Positions 1 to 7,185 of a stretch of DNA of 64,000 nucleotides are shown piece after piece. Location of the stretch: NCBI RefSeq assembly GCF_000175215.2, contig NC_014816.1, positions 2,229,001 to 2,293,000 of the forward strand, given 5' to 3'. The notes beneath the pieces were generated by a model that was not told the DNA's origin, ran no database searches, and was given only the letters and a program-made list of their open reading frames with translations. The translations under genes were made by a program, and so were the position numbers. Every line of letters starts with the position of its first letter. Position 1 is the first letter of the stretch. Origin of the DNA: Asticcacaulis excentricus CB 48 (GTDB taxonomy: Bacteria > Pseudomonadota > Alphaproteobacteria > Caulobacterales > Caulobacteraceae).

Positions 1-30
1 GACCTGCATTGGCTTGATCCTGTTGCGACC

Positions 31-67
31 TCTCCCCATCACCGATGAGGGGAGGTTGTCTTTTGTT
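31..67 (+). terminator. Terminator-like hairpin at the window start
   Basis: Bases 31-57 form a stem of 12 positions (one mismatch, one wobble) around an ACC loop, followed by TTGTCTTTT. It reads as an intrinsic terminator of a gene lying to the left of the window. Confidence 0.45.
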
Positions 68-156
68 GTCCTCAGGCCTGATTAACCTGTTCAAAGCGAT
101 ACAGGGCATGTTACTGTAGAATATTGGTATTCGTTTCGGACAATTAATCACATCAA

Positions 157-175
157 TGTATCCATTTTGGATACA
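157..175. promoter_or_regulatory. Inverted repeat in front of the LysR gene
   Basis: TGTATCC-N5-GGATACA is a perfect 7-bp inverted repeat 12 nt before the LysR start codon. It fits the T-N11-A shape of LysR-type boxes, so autoregulation is likely. This is inference from position and shape. Confidence 0.45.
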
Positions 176-187
176 ACGGAATGAGAC

Positions 188-1117
188 ATGAGAGACAATC
201 TGGATGGGGTAGCGGTCTTCGTAGAGGTCGTGGACGCCGGCGGCTTCGCGCGGGCTGCCGAAAGGCTGGCACTAACGCGCTCAGCCGTGGGCAAGACAAT
301 TGCCCGCCTAGAGTCGCGCCTTGGAGTGCGGTTGTTCCAGCGAACCACTCGCACCCAAAACCTCACTGACGAGGGACATATCTTCTACGAGCGCTGTGTG
401 CGGGCTATCACCGAGCTGAAGACAGCGGAGCAGATGCTGGAGTCCGGGCGACGCGAGGTGAGCGGGCGATTGAAAATTTCGCTGCCCGCCCTGTTCGGCC
501 GCCATTGTGTCCAACAAGTCCTGCTCGACTTTGCGGCAAAACACCCGTCTCTTGAGCTTGATCTGAGCTTCAGTGATAAAGTGGTCGATATCATTGGGGA
601 CGGATACGACCTGGCAGTTCGCAACGGCAAGCTCGGTGATTCAGCGGGTCTGATGGCGCGCAAACTCTTAAGCCAGCCGAAGGTCGTCTGCGCCTCCCCG
701 GCCTATCTTAAAGCTTTTGGTCGCCCGACGGACATCCCATCACTAACCGGTCACGAAGCTTTGCTTTACATCAGAAACGGCCAGATATTTCCGTGGTTAT
801 TAAACGACGGTATGGGCTCAACAGTTCAGGCTGAGGTGAAAGGGCGCCTGCGTTTTGACAGTCAGGAAAGTATCACTGATGCGGCTGTTCTTGGGTTTGG
901 GATCGCTTGGCTACCCTACTGGCTCGTCAAAACCCAGATCGCGCGCGGGGACCTCATTTCGCTGCTGGAGCCCTTCGCGTCCACCCCGATAGACACTTAT
1001 GCGGTATGGCCCAAAGCCACGCATCTGCCCCTGCGGCTGAGAGCGGTCATCGATACTCTGGCTGCCGAACTGCCACAGACAGTAGGACCGTATCCGAGCG
1101 CCGGCATCGCTTCCTGA
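188..1117 (+). CDS. LysR-family transcriptional regulator
   Basis: A 309-aa protein of usual LysR length. Residues about 3-60 form the winged helix-turn-helix, with the typical run AAERLALTRSAVGKTIARLE and then GVRLFQRTTR. Residues about 90-295 form the effector-binding domain of periplasmic-binding-protein fold. The ATG at 188 follows GGAATGAG. It is convergent with the alpha/beta hydrolase and ends 45 bp from it, so the two are not an obvious divergent regulator-target pair. A perfect inverted repeat sits just before the start and may be its own operator. The effector cannot be told from sequence. Confidence 0.93.
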   Translation: MRDNLDGVAVFVEVVDAGGFARAAERLALTRSAVGKTIARLESRLGVRLFQRTTRTQNLTDEGHIFYERCVRAITELKTAEQMLESGRREVSGRLKISLPALFGRHCVQQVLLDFAAKHPSLELDLSFSDKVVDIIGDGYDLAVRNGKLGDSAGLMARKLLSQPKVVCASPAYLKAFGRPTDIPSLTGHEALLYIRNGQIFPWLLNDGMGSTVQAEVKGRLRFDSQESITDAAVLGFGIAWLPYWLVKTQIARGDLISLLEPFASTPIDTYAVWPKATHLPLRLRAVIDTLAAELPQTVGPYPSAGIAS

Positions 1118-1161
1118 AACGGCGTCCACCTCCCGGTTGGGTTGCGGACGCCGGTGATAGT

Positions 1162-2253
1162 TCAGGCGAGGTTCTGGCGGAAGAAGGCTTCCATCTTATC
1201 AAAGGGTATAATCGCCGTCTGATCGTAAAGGTCGACGTGGGTGGCGCCCTTAATGATCATAAGTTCCTTGGGCTCTGAGGCTGCCGCATAGGCCGTCTCT
1301 GCGAAGTAGCGGGAGTGCGCCTTTTCACCATGAATAAACAGGATGGGACGAGGCGATATCTCCTTGATGTAGCTCAGGATGGGCATATTCATGAATGACA
1401 GCGGATTGGTGATCGTCCATGACCCATTGGAGTTTACTGAACGAGGGTGGAAACCACGCGGTGTCTTGTAATAATCGTGATAGTCCACGAGGAACTGTGG
1501 CTCCCCACCCTTCAGTTCGTTCATCGGCGGACCATAGACCGGCGCACCTTTTTCGGCATCGACCCAGCGCTGATTGCTCAGAGCCTTGAGATTGCTCGTT
1601 CGCTGTTCAAGGGTGACGCTGTCATTATACCCCTTCGACATGACGCGGGTCATATCGTACATGGTGCTGGCGACGACCGCCTTGACCCGCTTATCGACGG
1701 CTACGGCATTGAGGGCCATGCCCCCCCACCCGCAAATACCGATTACCCCGATGCGGTTGCGGTCAACGGCAGGCACAAGCCCCAAATAGTCAATCGCGGC
1801 ACTGACATCCTCGCTGTTGATATCCGGCGAGGCGACGTTGCGAGGTTCGCCGCCGCTTTCGCCCGTATAGCTACCGTCAAAAGCCAGGGTTATGAAGCCG
1901 CGTTCAGCCATGGTCTGGGCGTAAAGGCCAGATGACTGCTCCTTGACCGCGCCAAACGGCCCGCAGACGGCCAGTGCTGCGGTTTTGCCCTTTAAATCCG
2001 AAGGTGTGTAGAGATCACCAGCAAGCGTAATGCCATAGCGGTTTTTAAATCTGACCTTCTGATGGGCGACTTTAGCGCTCTTTGGGAACACCTTATCCCA
2101 GCTATCCGATGAGGTTTGGGCCTGAGTTTGGGATGATCCTGCGGATACCGCCACCCCGGCGGCCAACGCCGCACCTGTGGCCTTTAAAATCGAACGCCTT
2201 TGAACGGCCAGATTACTGGGGATCTGCCGATCCGCCGTGTGTTTATTAGACAT
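1162..2253 (-). CDS. Tat-exported alpha/beta hydrolase (dienelactone-hydrolase-like)
   Basis: A 363-aa protein. The N-terminus has a twin-arginine signal (RRSILKATG, residues 19-27, then an Ala-rich stretch ending near QAQ), so folded export to the periplasm is likely. The hydrolase fold follows, with oxyanion region CGPFGAVKEQ and nucleophile elbow GICGWGG. The elbow carries Cys where GxSxG enzymes have Ser, as in dienelactone hydrolases. The C-terminal catalytic His is probably in GATHVDLYD. The substrate is unknown. It is monocistronic, and an SD-like GGAGG lies before the start. Confidence 0.82.
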   Translation of the reverse strand: MSNKHTADRQIPSNLAVQRRSILKATGAALAAGVAVSAGSSQTQAQTSSDSWDKVFPKSAKVAHQKVRFKNRYGITLAGDLYTPSDLKGKTAALAVCGPFGAVKEQSSGLYAQTMAERGFITLAFDGSYTGESGGEPRNVASPDINSEDVSAAIDYLGLVPAVDRNRIGVIGICGWGGMALNAVAVDKRVKAVVASTMYDMTRVMSKGYNDSVTLEQRTSNLKALSNQRWVDAEKGAPVYGPPMNELKGGEPQFLVDYHDYYKTPRGFHPRSVNSNGSWTITNPLSFMNMPILSYIKEISPRPILFIHGEKAHSRYFAETAYAAASEPKELMIIKGATHVDLYDQTAIIPFDKMEAFFRQNLA

Positions 2254-2998
2254 ATCTTCCTCCTGACAAGACCTGCGTCCACCGTCATATTCCGAGCGGT
2301 AAGCGCCATGGATCTGATCCGCGGGCGTCAGTTGACGGCTACCGGCGGCTCCGATGAGGAAAATAGGCCTGAGTTTAGTGACGGATAAGACGGGTAGGAT
2401 TTAACGAAGCGTTGAGCGATATTCATCGCACCAGATTGGCAGATTGCCTTTCGAATGGGCCAGATCTAGTCTGTTCCCTTCAAAATAAACCGCAATTTGC
2501 GGCACCTACGGCCGCCTAGAATTCACGAGTGTATACCCGTCTTTAGGATCACCTCACTGCGCCTATGATCTTGGTCTGCCGAATTTGCGATCATGCGTTC
2601 TTGCGCGATATCCATTTTTAATATTCTACGTCCAAGCCCCCGGCTATCTAGACGTCTGGCGCGTTCTAAATGCCCGTCGCGATCTCCCGGCTTGGCTTCA
2701 AGAGTCGAAGACTGGCCACAGTAGCTAATCCAGCGAGATACGAACCACCGGGAATCCAAAACAAGGATTATGGGACAGGAAATGCCTTGGTGCATATGTC
2801 CTTTTTTATTATCGAGATCAAACCTTCGAGTGGTTCGCCAACGGCTGGACGTTTGCGCGCGGAACCGAAATTGAGTGACGGTCAATGCCCCACCCCTGAA
2901 CGCCCAATGTAGATGCAGTTCGGATGGTTAACGACGCAACCGAACGTTTTCTCGCGCATCTAACGCCGCTCCCGGAAGCCGAAGTTAAGATTTGATTG
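2254..2998. other. Intergenic stretch without a supported gene
   Basis: About 745 bp between the hydrolase start and the rtcB 3' end. Open frames here are short, lack a ribosome-binding site and resemble no family I know. No tRNA-like or repeat structure was seen. Confidence 0.5.
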
Positions 2999-3029
2999 GA
3001 GCGCAGCCTCTGCACAAGAGGCCGCGCTC
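2999..3029 (-). terminator. Strong hairpin after rtcB
   Basis: A stem of about 13 bp with one mismatch and a 5-nt loop (GAGCGC-A-GCCTCT / AGAGGC-C-GCGCTC) starts 5 nt beyond the rtcB stop. On the minus strand it is not followed by a clear U-run, so it may stabilise the 3' end rather than terminate. Confidence 0.5.
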
Positions 3030-3033
3030 GCTT

Positions 3034-4260
3034 TCAGCCCTTCACGCAAACGACCTGCTTCAGGGTATGGACGATTTCGACGTGGTCGGCCTGGGCCTGC
3101 ATGACCGCGTCGATGTCCTTGTAGGCCGCAGGCGTTTCGTCGATCACGTCGGCGTCCTTACGGCATTCCACTCCCGCTGTGGCACGGGCATGGTCCTCCA
3201 ATGTGAACCGCCGCTTGGCTTCCGCGCGGGACATGGCCCGCCCGGCACCGTGCGAACACGAACACAGGGATTGGGCCATCGCCTCACCAGCTATGCCACG
3301 CACGATAAAGGATCGCGCCCCCATCGAGCCCGGTATAATGCCAAGTGTTTCCGGCGTAATACGCACGGCGCCCTTACGGGTCACCAATACGTCCGACCCG
3401 AAGTGTCGCTCGTGTGCCACATAGTTGTGATGACAGTTCACGGCTTCACAGTCGCAGGTGAAACGCTTGGGCACAGAGACCGAAAGCGCCTCCAGAGCTG
3501 CCGTCATCATCAGTTCGCGGTTGGTCCGGGCAAAGCGCTGGGCCCAGGAGACGGCACCCATGTAGTCGCCAAACAGTTCCGAGCCCTCCGCCAGATAAGC
3601 AAGATCCTCGTCAGGCAGGTTGATGAACCAGCGCTTCATCTCGTGCTTGGCGCGCTCAATGAAGTACGATCCGATTCGGTTGCCGATGCCTCGTGAGCCG
3701 GAGTGCAGCATGATCCAGACAGCCTCGTTTTCATCAATACAGACCTCCACAAAGTGGTTGCCTGTACCCAAGGTTCCGAGGTGGTTCTGTGCCCGATGCG
3801 CGGCTTGAGACATCTTCGGGTGCTTCTCGACGATCATTTTAAGCTCGTCTGAAAGCTTTGAGAATTCCGCATTGGCCGAAGCTGGCGCTTCACCCCACGC
3901 GCCCCGATCGTTCACACCGCCGTTGTCGGTGCGCCCGTGCGGAATGCGCGCCTCAATCGCTGAACGCAGACCCGACAGGTTGTCGGGCAAATCAGACGCT
4001 TTAAGTGTGGTTCGAACCGCCATCATGCCGCAGCCCAGATCAACCCCGACCGCTGCCGGAATGATCGCGCCCTTGGTGGGAATGACCGAGCCGATGGTCG
4101 CGCCCATGCCCCAGTGAACGTCAGGCATAATGGCCACGTGTTTGTGGATGAATGGCATGGCGGCGATGTTATCGAGCTGCGTGCGCGCCTGATCTTCAAC
4201 GGCCACGCCGTCAATCCACGCCTTAATGAGGCCTCCACGGGCCCCTTGGAATACTCGCAT
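3034..4260 (-). CDS. rtcB: RtcB 3'-phosphate RNA ligase
   Basis: A 408-aa RtcB-family ligase. The family joins RNA 3'-phosphate or 2',3'-cyclic phosphate ends to 5'-OH ends using GTP and Mn2+. Visible signatures are the metal-binding Cys in GVDLGCGM, the GTGNHF and HSGSRGIGN loops, GSMGARSF, and SCSHGAGRAMSR with the His that is guanylylated. The length is normal for the bacterial form. It is the last gene of a minus-strand run rsr, HTH protein, rtcB. The 32-bp gap in front contains a GGGGGC-AAG-GCCCCC hairpin just before the SD. No rtcA and no sigma-54 activator rtcR are in the window, unlike enterobacterial rtc loci. The partner genes suggest repair or surveillance of damaged structured RNA. 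Confidence 0.95.
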   Translation of the reverse strand: MRVFQGARGGLIKAWIDGVAVEDQARTQLDNIAAMPFIHKHVAIMPDVHWGMGATIGSVIPTKGAIIPAAVGVDLGCGMMAVRTTLKASDLPDNLSGLRSAIEARIPHGRTDNGGVNDRGAWGEAPASANAEFSKLSDELKMIVEKHPKMSQAAHRAQNHLGTLGTGNHFVEVCIDENEAVWIMLHSGSRGIGNRIGSYFIERAKHEMKRWFINLPDEDLAYLAEGSELFGDYMGAVSWAQRFARTNRELMMTAALEALSVSVPKRFTCDCEAVNCHHNYVAHERHFGSDVLVTRKGAVRITPETLGIIPGSMGARSFIVRGIAGEAMAQSLCSCSHGAGRAMSRAEAKRRFTLEDHARATAGVECRKDADVIDETPAAYKDIDAVMQAQADHVEIVHTLKQVVCVKG

Positions 4261-4292
4261 AGGGATAACCCCCTCTCCGGGGGCCTTGCCCC

Positions 4293-4523
4293 CTATTTTT
4301 TTGGATCGATGAGACCGGCGATTTCGTAGGGTCTCTCGCCGGTCAGTTCGTAAAGTTTAAGCCAGGCCCGTACCGCCGCAGCGACCGGGCCAGGGACCGG
4401 GAGGCCGGCAAACCAGCGGGAAACCGACGATCGATCGACATTGAGCGCCTCAGATAGACGCGACTGCCAGCCGCGCTCCCCAAAGAGCAGAATTGCCGCG
4501 ATCCTCAGTTCCTCCGCTGTCAT
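4293..4523 (-). CDS. Small helix-turn-helix protein between rsr and rtcB
   Basis: A 76-aa protein whose middle (WQSRLSEALNVDRSSVSRWF) is a Cro/XRE-like helix-turn-helix. Almost nothing else is present, so it could be a compact dimeric DNA-binding protein. Its SD (AAAGGAG) overlaps the rsr stop region, and only 4 bp separate the genes, so it is probably translated with rsr. I do not recognise a named family. The position suggests a local regulator of the Ro/RtcB operon in place of RtcR, but binding RNA instead of DNA cannot be excluded. Confidence 0.75.
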   Translation of the reverse strand: MTAEELRIAAILLFGERGWQSRLSEALNVDRSSVSRWFAGLPVPGPVAAAVRAWLKLYELTGERPYEIAGLIDPKK

Positions 4524-4527
4524 GGAC

Positions 4528-5835
4528 TTAAGCTCCTTTCACGAGCTGTTCTTGCTCGCGAATATAGCTCAACACATTTTCGGAGAACCCGTCGATGTGT
4601 GTCCACGTGCCGCCATATCCGACACCGTTGCGGTAGGAAGCCACATTGATCATGTAGGCCTGCTTTGCCACGGGTTGTGGAACGCGGTCGGCGCTTTGTT
4701 CGTCGGTGATGACGATCAGCCGGTCGTGCTTAATGCCGTTGATTGTCGTCACCGCCTTACCCAGTTCCGTCCCAGCGTAAGACTGCGATCGAAGGATCGC
4801 ATCGACGCCGGCCATACCGCGCCGGGGCGGAACTTCGACCACGCTATTCGAGAAGGTGAAGACCCGCACCTCGCCCGGAATGATGGCCGCCAGCGTTGCC
4901 GCCGCATCCATCCGGGTGAGGTCCGACTTCGCCGACAGACGGCCACCCATCGAACCTGAAACGTCCACCAGCACGATCGTCCGGCCCGCAAACACAGGTT
5001 GCTCAAGGATCGTCTCACTCAGCGCCTGATCGAGCCAGGGCTCGAACCGGGGGGCCGCCCGCGCCGCCGCTACATAGCGGAACGGCAGAACGCGCTCAGC
5101 GCCCTTTCGCGCAAGAATGGCCGCCTTGACGAGCTCCTCATCAACGCCCGCCTGATCCATGTTGCGAAGGTTACGCAACAGGGCGAGATACCCGAGCTTT
5201 CGTTCGGTTAGAAGGCGCGTGAAGGTCTCAGCCTTATCCGCACCACCTGACAGTGCCACCTCCCACGTATCGGGAGACGACAAAGTCCCGGCAGCCAGAT
5301 GCTTCCAAAGGTCAGCCTGAATCTCGTCCTTCGGCTTGGCGTGTATAAGGAACAAAACGTCTCTCAGACGCACCGGCCCCGCACGGTCGTACTTCGCCAG
5401 TGCATAGGCGTCGAACTTCGTGAAGGCGCGGGAAAGCCCGAGCTTCATTTGTTTCGACAGCGGCTTTTTGCCGTCCCGCCAGTAGATAGCGACCAGTTCT
5501 GACAACTCGTCGGCCCGTTGAATCACCCGCTCAATCGCAGGAGCTACCAACGGACCGCCCGTCTTGATCAATGCGCAGAGCAGAATCAACGGCGCGTGAC
5601 GCAGCTTCATCTGTTCGCGGGCCTCAATGGCCATAGCGGCAACGATTTGCGGTTCGACCTCAAGCGCCAGCGTATAGATACGCTCGGCTATGCTTTCTCC
5701 GTCTTCGTAGAACTCGCCTTCCCACAACAGGCAAGACAACACCGACCGGCGCAGCCTCTGCTCTGCCGATAAAATCGCGGCGGGAGCCCCTTCATGCGTG
5801 ATGCGGGGGCGCTTTTGGAAAATGTTCAGTCTCAT
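4528..5835 (-). CDS. rsr: Rsr, bacterial Ro60 orthologue (TROVE + vWA)
   Basis: A 435-aa TROVE-domain protein. Residues about 10-280 are the HEAT-like RNA-binding ring that holds Y RNA and misfolded RNA ends in the family. Residues about 285-430 are a von Willebrand A domain with an intact MIDAS: DVSGS at 291-295, a Thr in YAGTELG and the Asp in VITDEQ. I chose the ATG at 5835, preceded by GAGAAGGTG, over an in-frame start 56 codons upstream, because the extra residues look non-coding and run into the RNA region. It is the first protein gene of the rsr-HTH-rtcB operon. About 900 bp upstream carry Y-RNA-like structures, as expected where Rsr and its RNA are encoded together. Confidence 0.92.
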   Translation of the reverse strand: MRLNIFQKRPRITHEGAPAAILSAEQRLRRSVLSCLLWEGEFYEDGESIAERIYTLALEVEPQIVAAMAIEAREQMKLRHAPLILLCALIKTGGPLVAPAIERVIQRADELSELVAIYWRDGKKPLSKQMKLGLSRAFTKFDAYALAKYDRAGPVRLRDVLFLIHAKPKDEIQADLWKHLAAGTLSSPDTWEVALSGGADKAETFTRLLTERKLGYLALLRNLRNMDQAGVDEELVKAAILARKGAERVLPFRYVAAARAAPRFEPWLDQALSETILEQPVFAGRTIVLVDVSGSMGGRLSAKSDLTRMDAAATLAAIIPGEVRVFTFSNSVVEVPPRRGMAGVDAILRSQSYAGTELGKAVTTINGIKHDRLIVITDEQSADRVPQPVAKQAYMINVASYRNGVGYGGTWTHIDGFSENVLSYIREQEQLVKGA

Positions 5836-6035
5836 GACCGCACCTTCTCTGCATCGTTTAACGTTGGGCGCAGAGCATGGATCATCAGACCGGATGTCTG
5901 ACGGGCGCTGCGCGGGATGGCACTGGGGTTGGGGCGACAGGTTCGCTGCGATATAAAGACGCGTAACCACGGTAGAACGCCCGCGGCTGCTATCGATGGG
6001 CATTCAGGGGAACAGGCGAGAACGTCAGCCCCTCA

Positions 6036-6126
6036 GCCGGAAAACCGGCGTCGGGATTGGGGAGTTGAACCCCGGCCTTGCGGCCTTCACCAGATCGAAG
6101 AAGACGTTGCTCTACGCCACCTGAAT
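6036..6126 (-). ncRNA. Second tRNA-like RNA element upstream of rsr
   Basis: Read on the minus strand it shows, in order, a D-arm-like segment (TTCAGGTGGCGTAGAGCA, weak stem), a GTCTTC/GAAGGC stem, a GGCC-GCAA-GGCC hairpin with GNRA loop, a T-arm-like hairpin GGGG-TTCAACT-CCCC (6059-6073), then a GCCGG-TTTT-CCGGC hairpin (6036-6049). No acceptor stem or CCA pairs up, so it is not a normal tRNA. It could be a second Y RNA, a decayed tRNA, or structured leader of rsr. Boundaries are approximate. Confidence 0.45.
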
Positions 6127-6140
6127 TTATCGTCCGGATG

Positions 6141-6225
6141 GTTCCCTTATCGGGCCTGTCTGGACGATGACGCGGTTACTAATGCAACTTGTTGCGCTAT
6201 GCAACAAGAAAATTCAATTTTTGAA
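6141..6225. other. Hairpin cluster between the two RNA elements
   Basis: Three stems lie close together: CGTCC/GGACG arms around 6131-6167, a perfect 8-bp hairpin CTTGTTGC-N5-GCAACAAG at 6188-6208, and ATTCAA-TTT-TTGAAT at 6211-6225. They could be terminators or processing sites separating the RNAs, or part of a long structured leader. Confidence 0.4.
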
Positions 6226-6483
6226 TCCAGCCTTCCGGGAATGGTCGGTTCCGGTTGGGAGGCGCTTCCGCCGGACCTTGCCTCGTCCGGGCTGTTCCGG
6301 CTTGCCAGTTTGCACTGACATCCGGGGCCGCCTTGTCCCTGTGGTGGCTAGCGAAGAAGCCGGAGCCTGCGCCACGGAAAGCTGAACTCGATTTGCCGGG
6401 GAAAGACTGCGACCGCACCATTTCAAGGCGATGTAGACGATCGCTGCGCCACCGGCGGCAAGGGAAATAGCGATGACGCATCA

Positions 6484-6506
6484 GCGGCAGAAACAAGGTC
6501 TGCCGC
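6484..6506. terminator. Strong hairpin downstream of the Y-RNA-like gene
   Basis: GCGGCAGA-N7-TCTGCCGC is a perfect 8-bp stem lying just beyond the minus-strand end of the permuted tRNA-like RNA. No U-run follows, so it may mark or protect the RNA 3' end. Confidence 0.4.
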
Positions 6507-6521
6507 AGCGTGACAGGCTGC

Positions 6522-6699
6522 GATGAACGCGTCATCTACACCACTTGCATAGACTTACAGGGAACAGACGAAAGCGAAAGTCTATTGCTCTACCCACTGA
6601 GCTACGAAGCATGCTTCGGCCGGACTCGAACCGACGACCCACAGATTACCGAAGGAACCGCTTTCTACACCACCATAAGATCGTTACCTAAGCAACGAT
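6522..6699 (-). ncRNA. Y-RNA-like (YrlA-type) RNA with permuted tRNA mimic
   Basis: On the minus strand, in order: an 8-bp hairpin (6680-6699); GTGGTGTAGA; a UUCG-loop hairpin; a T arm GTCGG-TTCGAGT-CCGGC (6619-6635); an acceptor-like palindrome CGAAGCATGCTTCG (6605-6618); TA; a D arm GCTC-AGTGGGTA-GAGC (6587-6602); a stem ATAGACTT/AAGTCTAT (6549-6585) in the anticodon-arm place; a second GTGGTGTAGA; and a small hairpin (6522-6536). T arm before D arm, with no free CCA end, means a tRNA mimic, not a tRNA. It sits upstream of rsr, where bacterial Y RNAs are found. The ends are estimated. TTGTTG-N18-GATAAG (minus strand, about 6707-6736) is a possible promoter. Confidence 0.75.
6535..6673 (-). 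repeat. GTGGYGTAGA motif repeated in the RNA region
   Basis: On the minus strand GTGGTGTAGA occurs at 6664-6673 and 6535-6544, and GTGGCGTAGA at 6111-6120. The first two bracket the permuted tRNA mimic; the third begins the second tRNA-like element. The motif may be a protein-binding site or an arm of the Ro-binding stem (inference). Confidence 0.55.
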
Positions 6700-6823
6700 G
6701 CGCGTTCTTATCGCCGCGCGTTGCACGGCGCAACAAAAAAGGCAGCGCTTGAGGTGGGAGACCGATTGATGTGACATAAGCGCCACGCAGTGCACTTTCT
6801 TTGACACTTGTTACAGCGATGAG

Positions 6824-6970
6824 GTGGCTATTTTCAGTCTGTCAAAGTTGCCGATCGCGGTCCTGATCCTACCGCTGCTCGGTCTGAGTTCACTGGCCCG
6901 CAACAATGCCCGGTCAGTGCTCATCCATCGCGGTGTGATTATCATCGCCGCAGCCATCCTTTCGGGATGA
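6824..6970 (+). CDS. Possible 48-aa small membrane protein
   Basis: A GTG-started frame encodes 48 residues with two hydrophobic stretches (IAVLILPLLGLSSLA and VIIIAAAILSG) separated by RNNARSVLIHRG. The pattern looks protein-like, but there is no clear SD. Its end overlaps the first of three palindromes. It may be a small inner-membrane peptide or the tail of a lost gene. Confidence 0.3.
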   Translation: MAIFSLSKLPIAVLILPLLGLSSLARNNARSVLIHRGVIIIAAAILSG

Positions 6971-7057
6971 TTTTTGCGTGAAAAATCAACAAATCATCCC
7001 GTTCGGGATTATTTCAATTTCTAAAGCCGGATTCAGAGAAAAACATCCCGATCGGGT
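6955..7057. promoter_or_regulatory. Three related palindromes (ATCCCG..CGGGAT)
   Basis: CATCC-N5-GGATG at 6955-6969, ATCCCG-TT-CGGGAT at 6996-7009 and ATCCCGATCGGGT at 7045-7057 share one core, with centres about 41 and 49 bp apart (near four to five helical turns). This looks like an operator array. No cognate regulator is adjacent; the Fic gene 130 bp downstream is the nearest possible target. Confidence 0.5.
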
Positions 7058-7109
7058 CGTTAAGCAAAAAGAAAAGGGAGCCACTACTTGACGCTCATGG
7101 AGAGATTTG

Positions 7110-7172
7110 TCCGCACAATTTGCGGAGAATAATCCTTGCTTGTGCGGAGAATATCCCACACAATCTCCGCAA
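7110..7172. promoter_or_regulatory. TGCGGA inverted repeats in the fic leader
   Basis: TCCGCA-N5-TGCGGA at 7110-7126 is a perfect 6-bp inverted repeat. TTGCGGAGA at 7120-7128 pairs with TCTCCGCAA at 7164-7172, and a further TGTGCGGAGAATA copy lies between them. The SD of fic follows directly. They are likely operators, perhaps for the winged helix at the Fic C-terminus (inference). Confidence 0.5.
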
Positions 7173-7185
7173 GGAGCGCGGAGAA

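Noticed and set aside
2523..2885. 120-codon minus-strand open frame in the gap before rtcB
   Set aside because: No SD, unusual composition, no family resemblance, and overlapping equally open frames on both strands.
6587..6635. Ordinary tRNA gene on the minus strand
   Set aside because: The T arm comes before the D arm, no CCA end exists and the anticodon position holds a long stem; a tRNA mimic explains it better.
7084..7172. CRISPR-like repeats before fic
   Set aside because: The TGCGGAGA copies are inverted and irregularly spaced, with no equal-length spacers; they read as operators.
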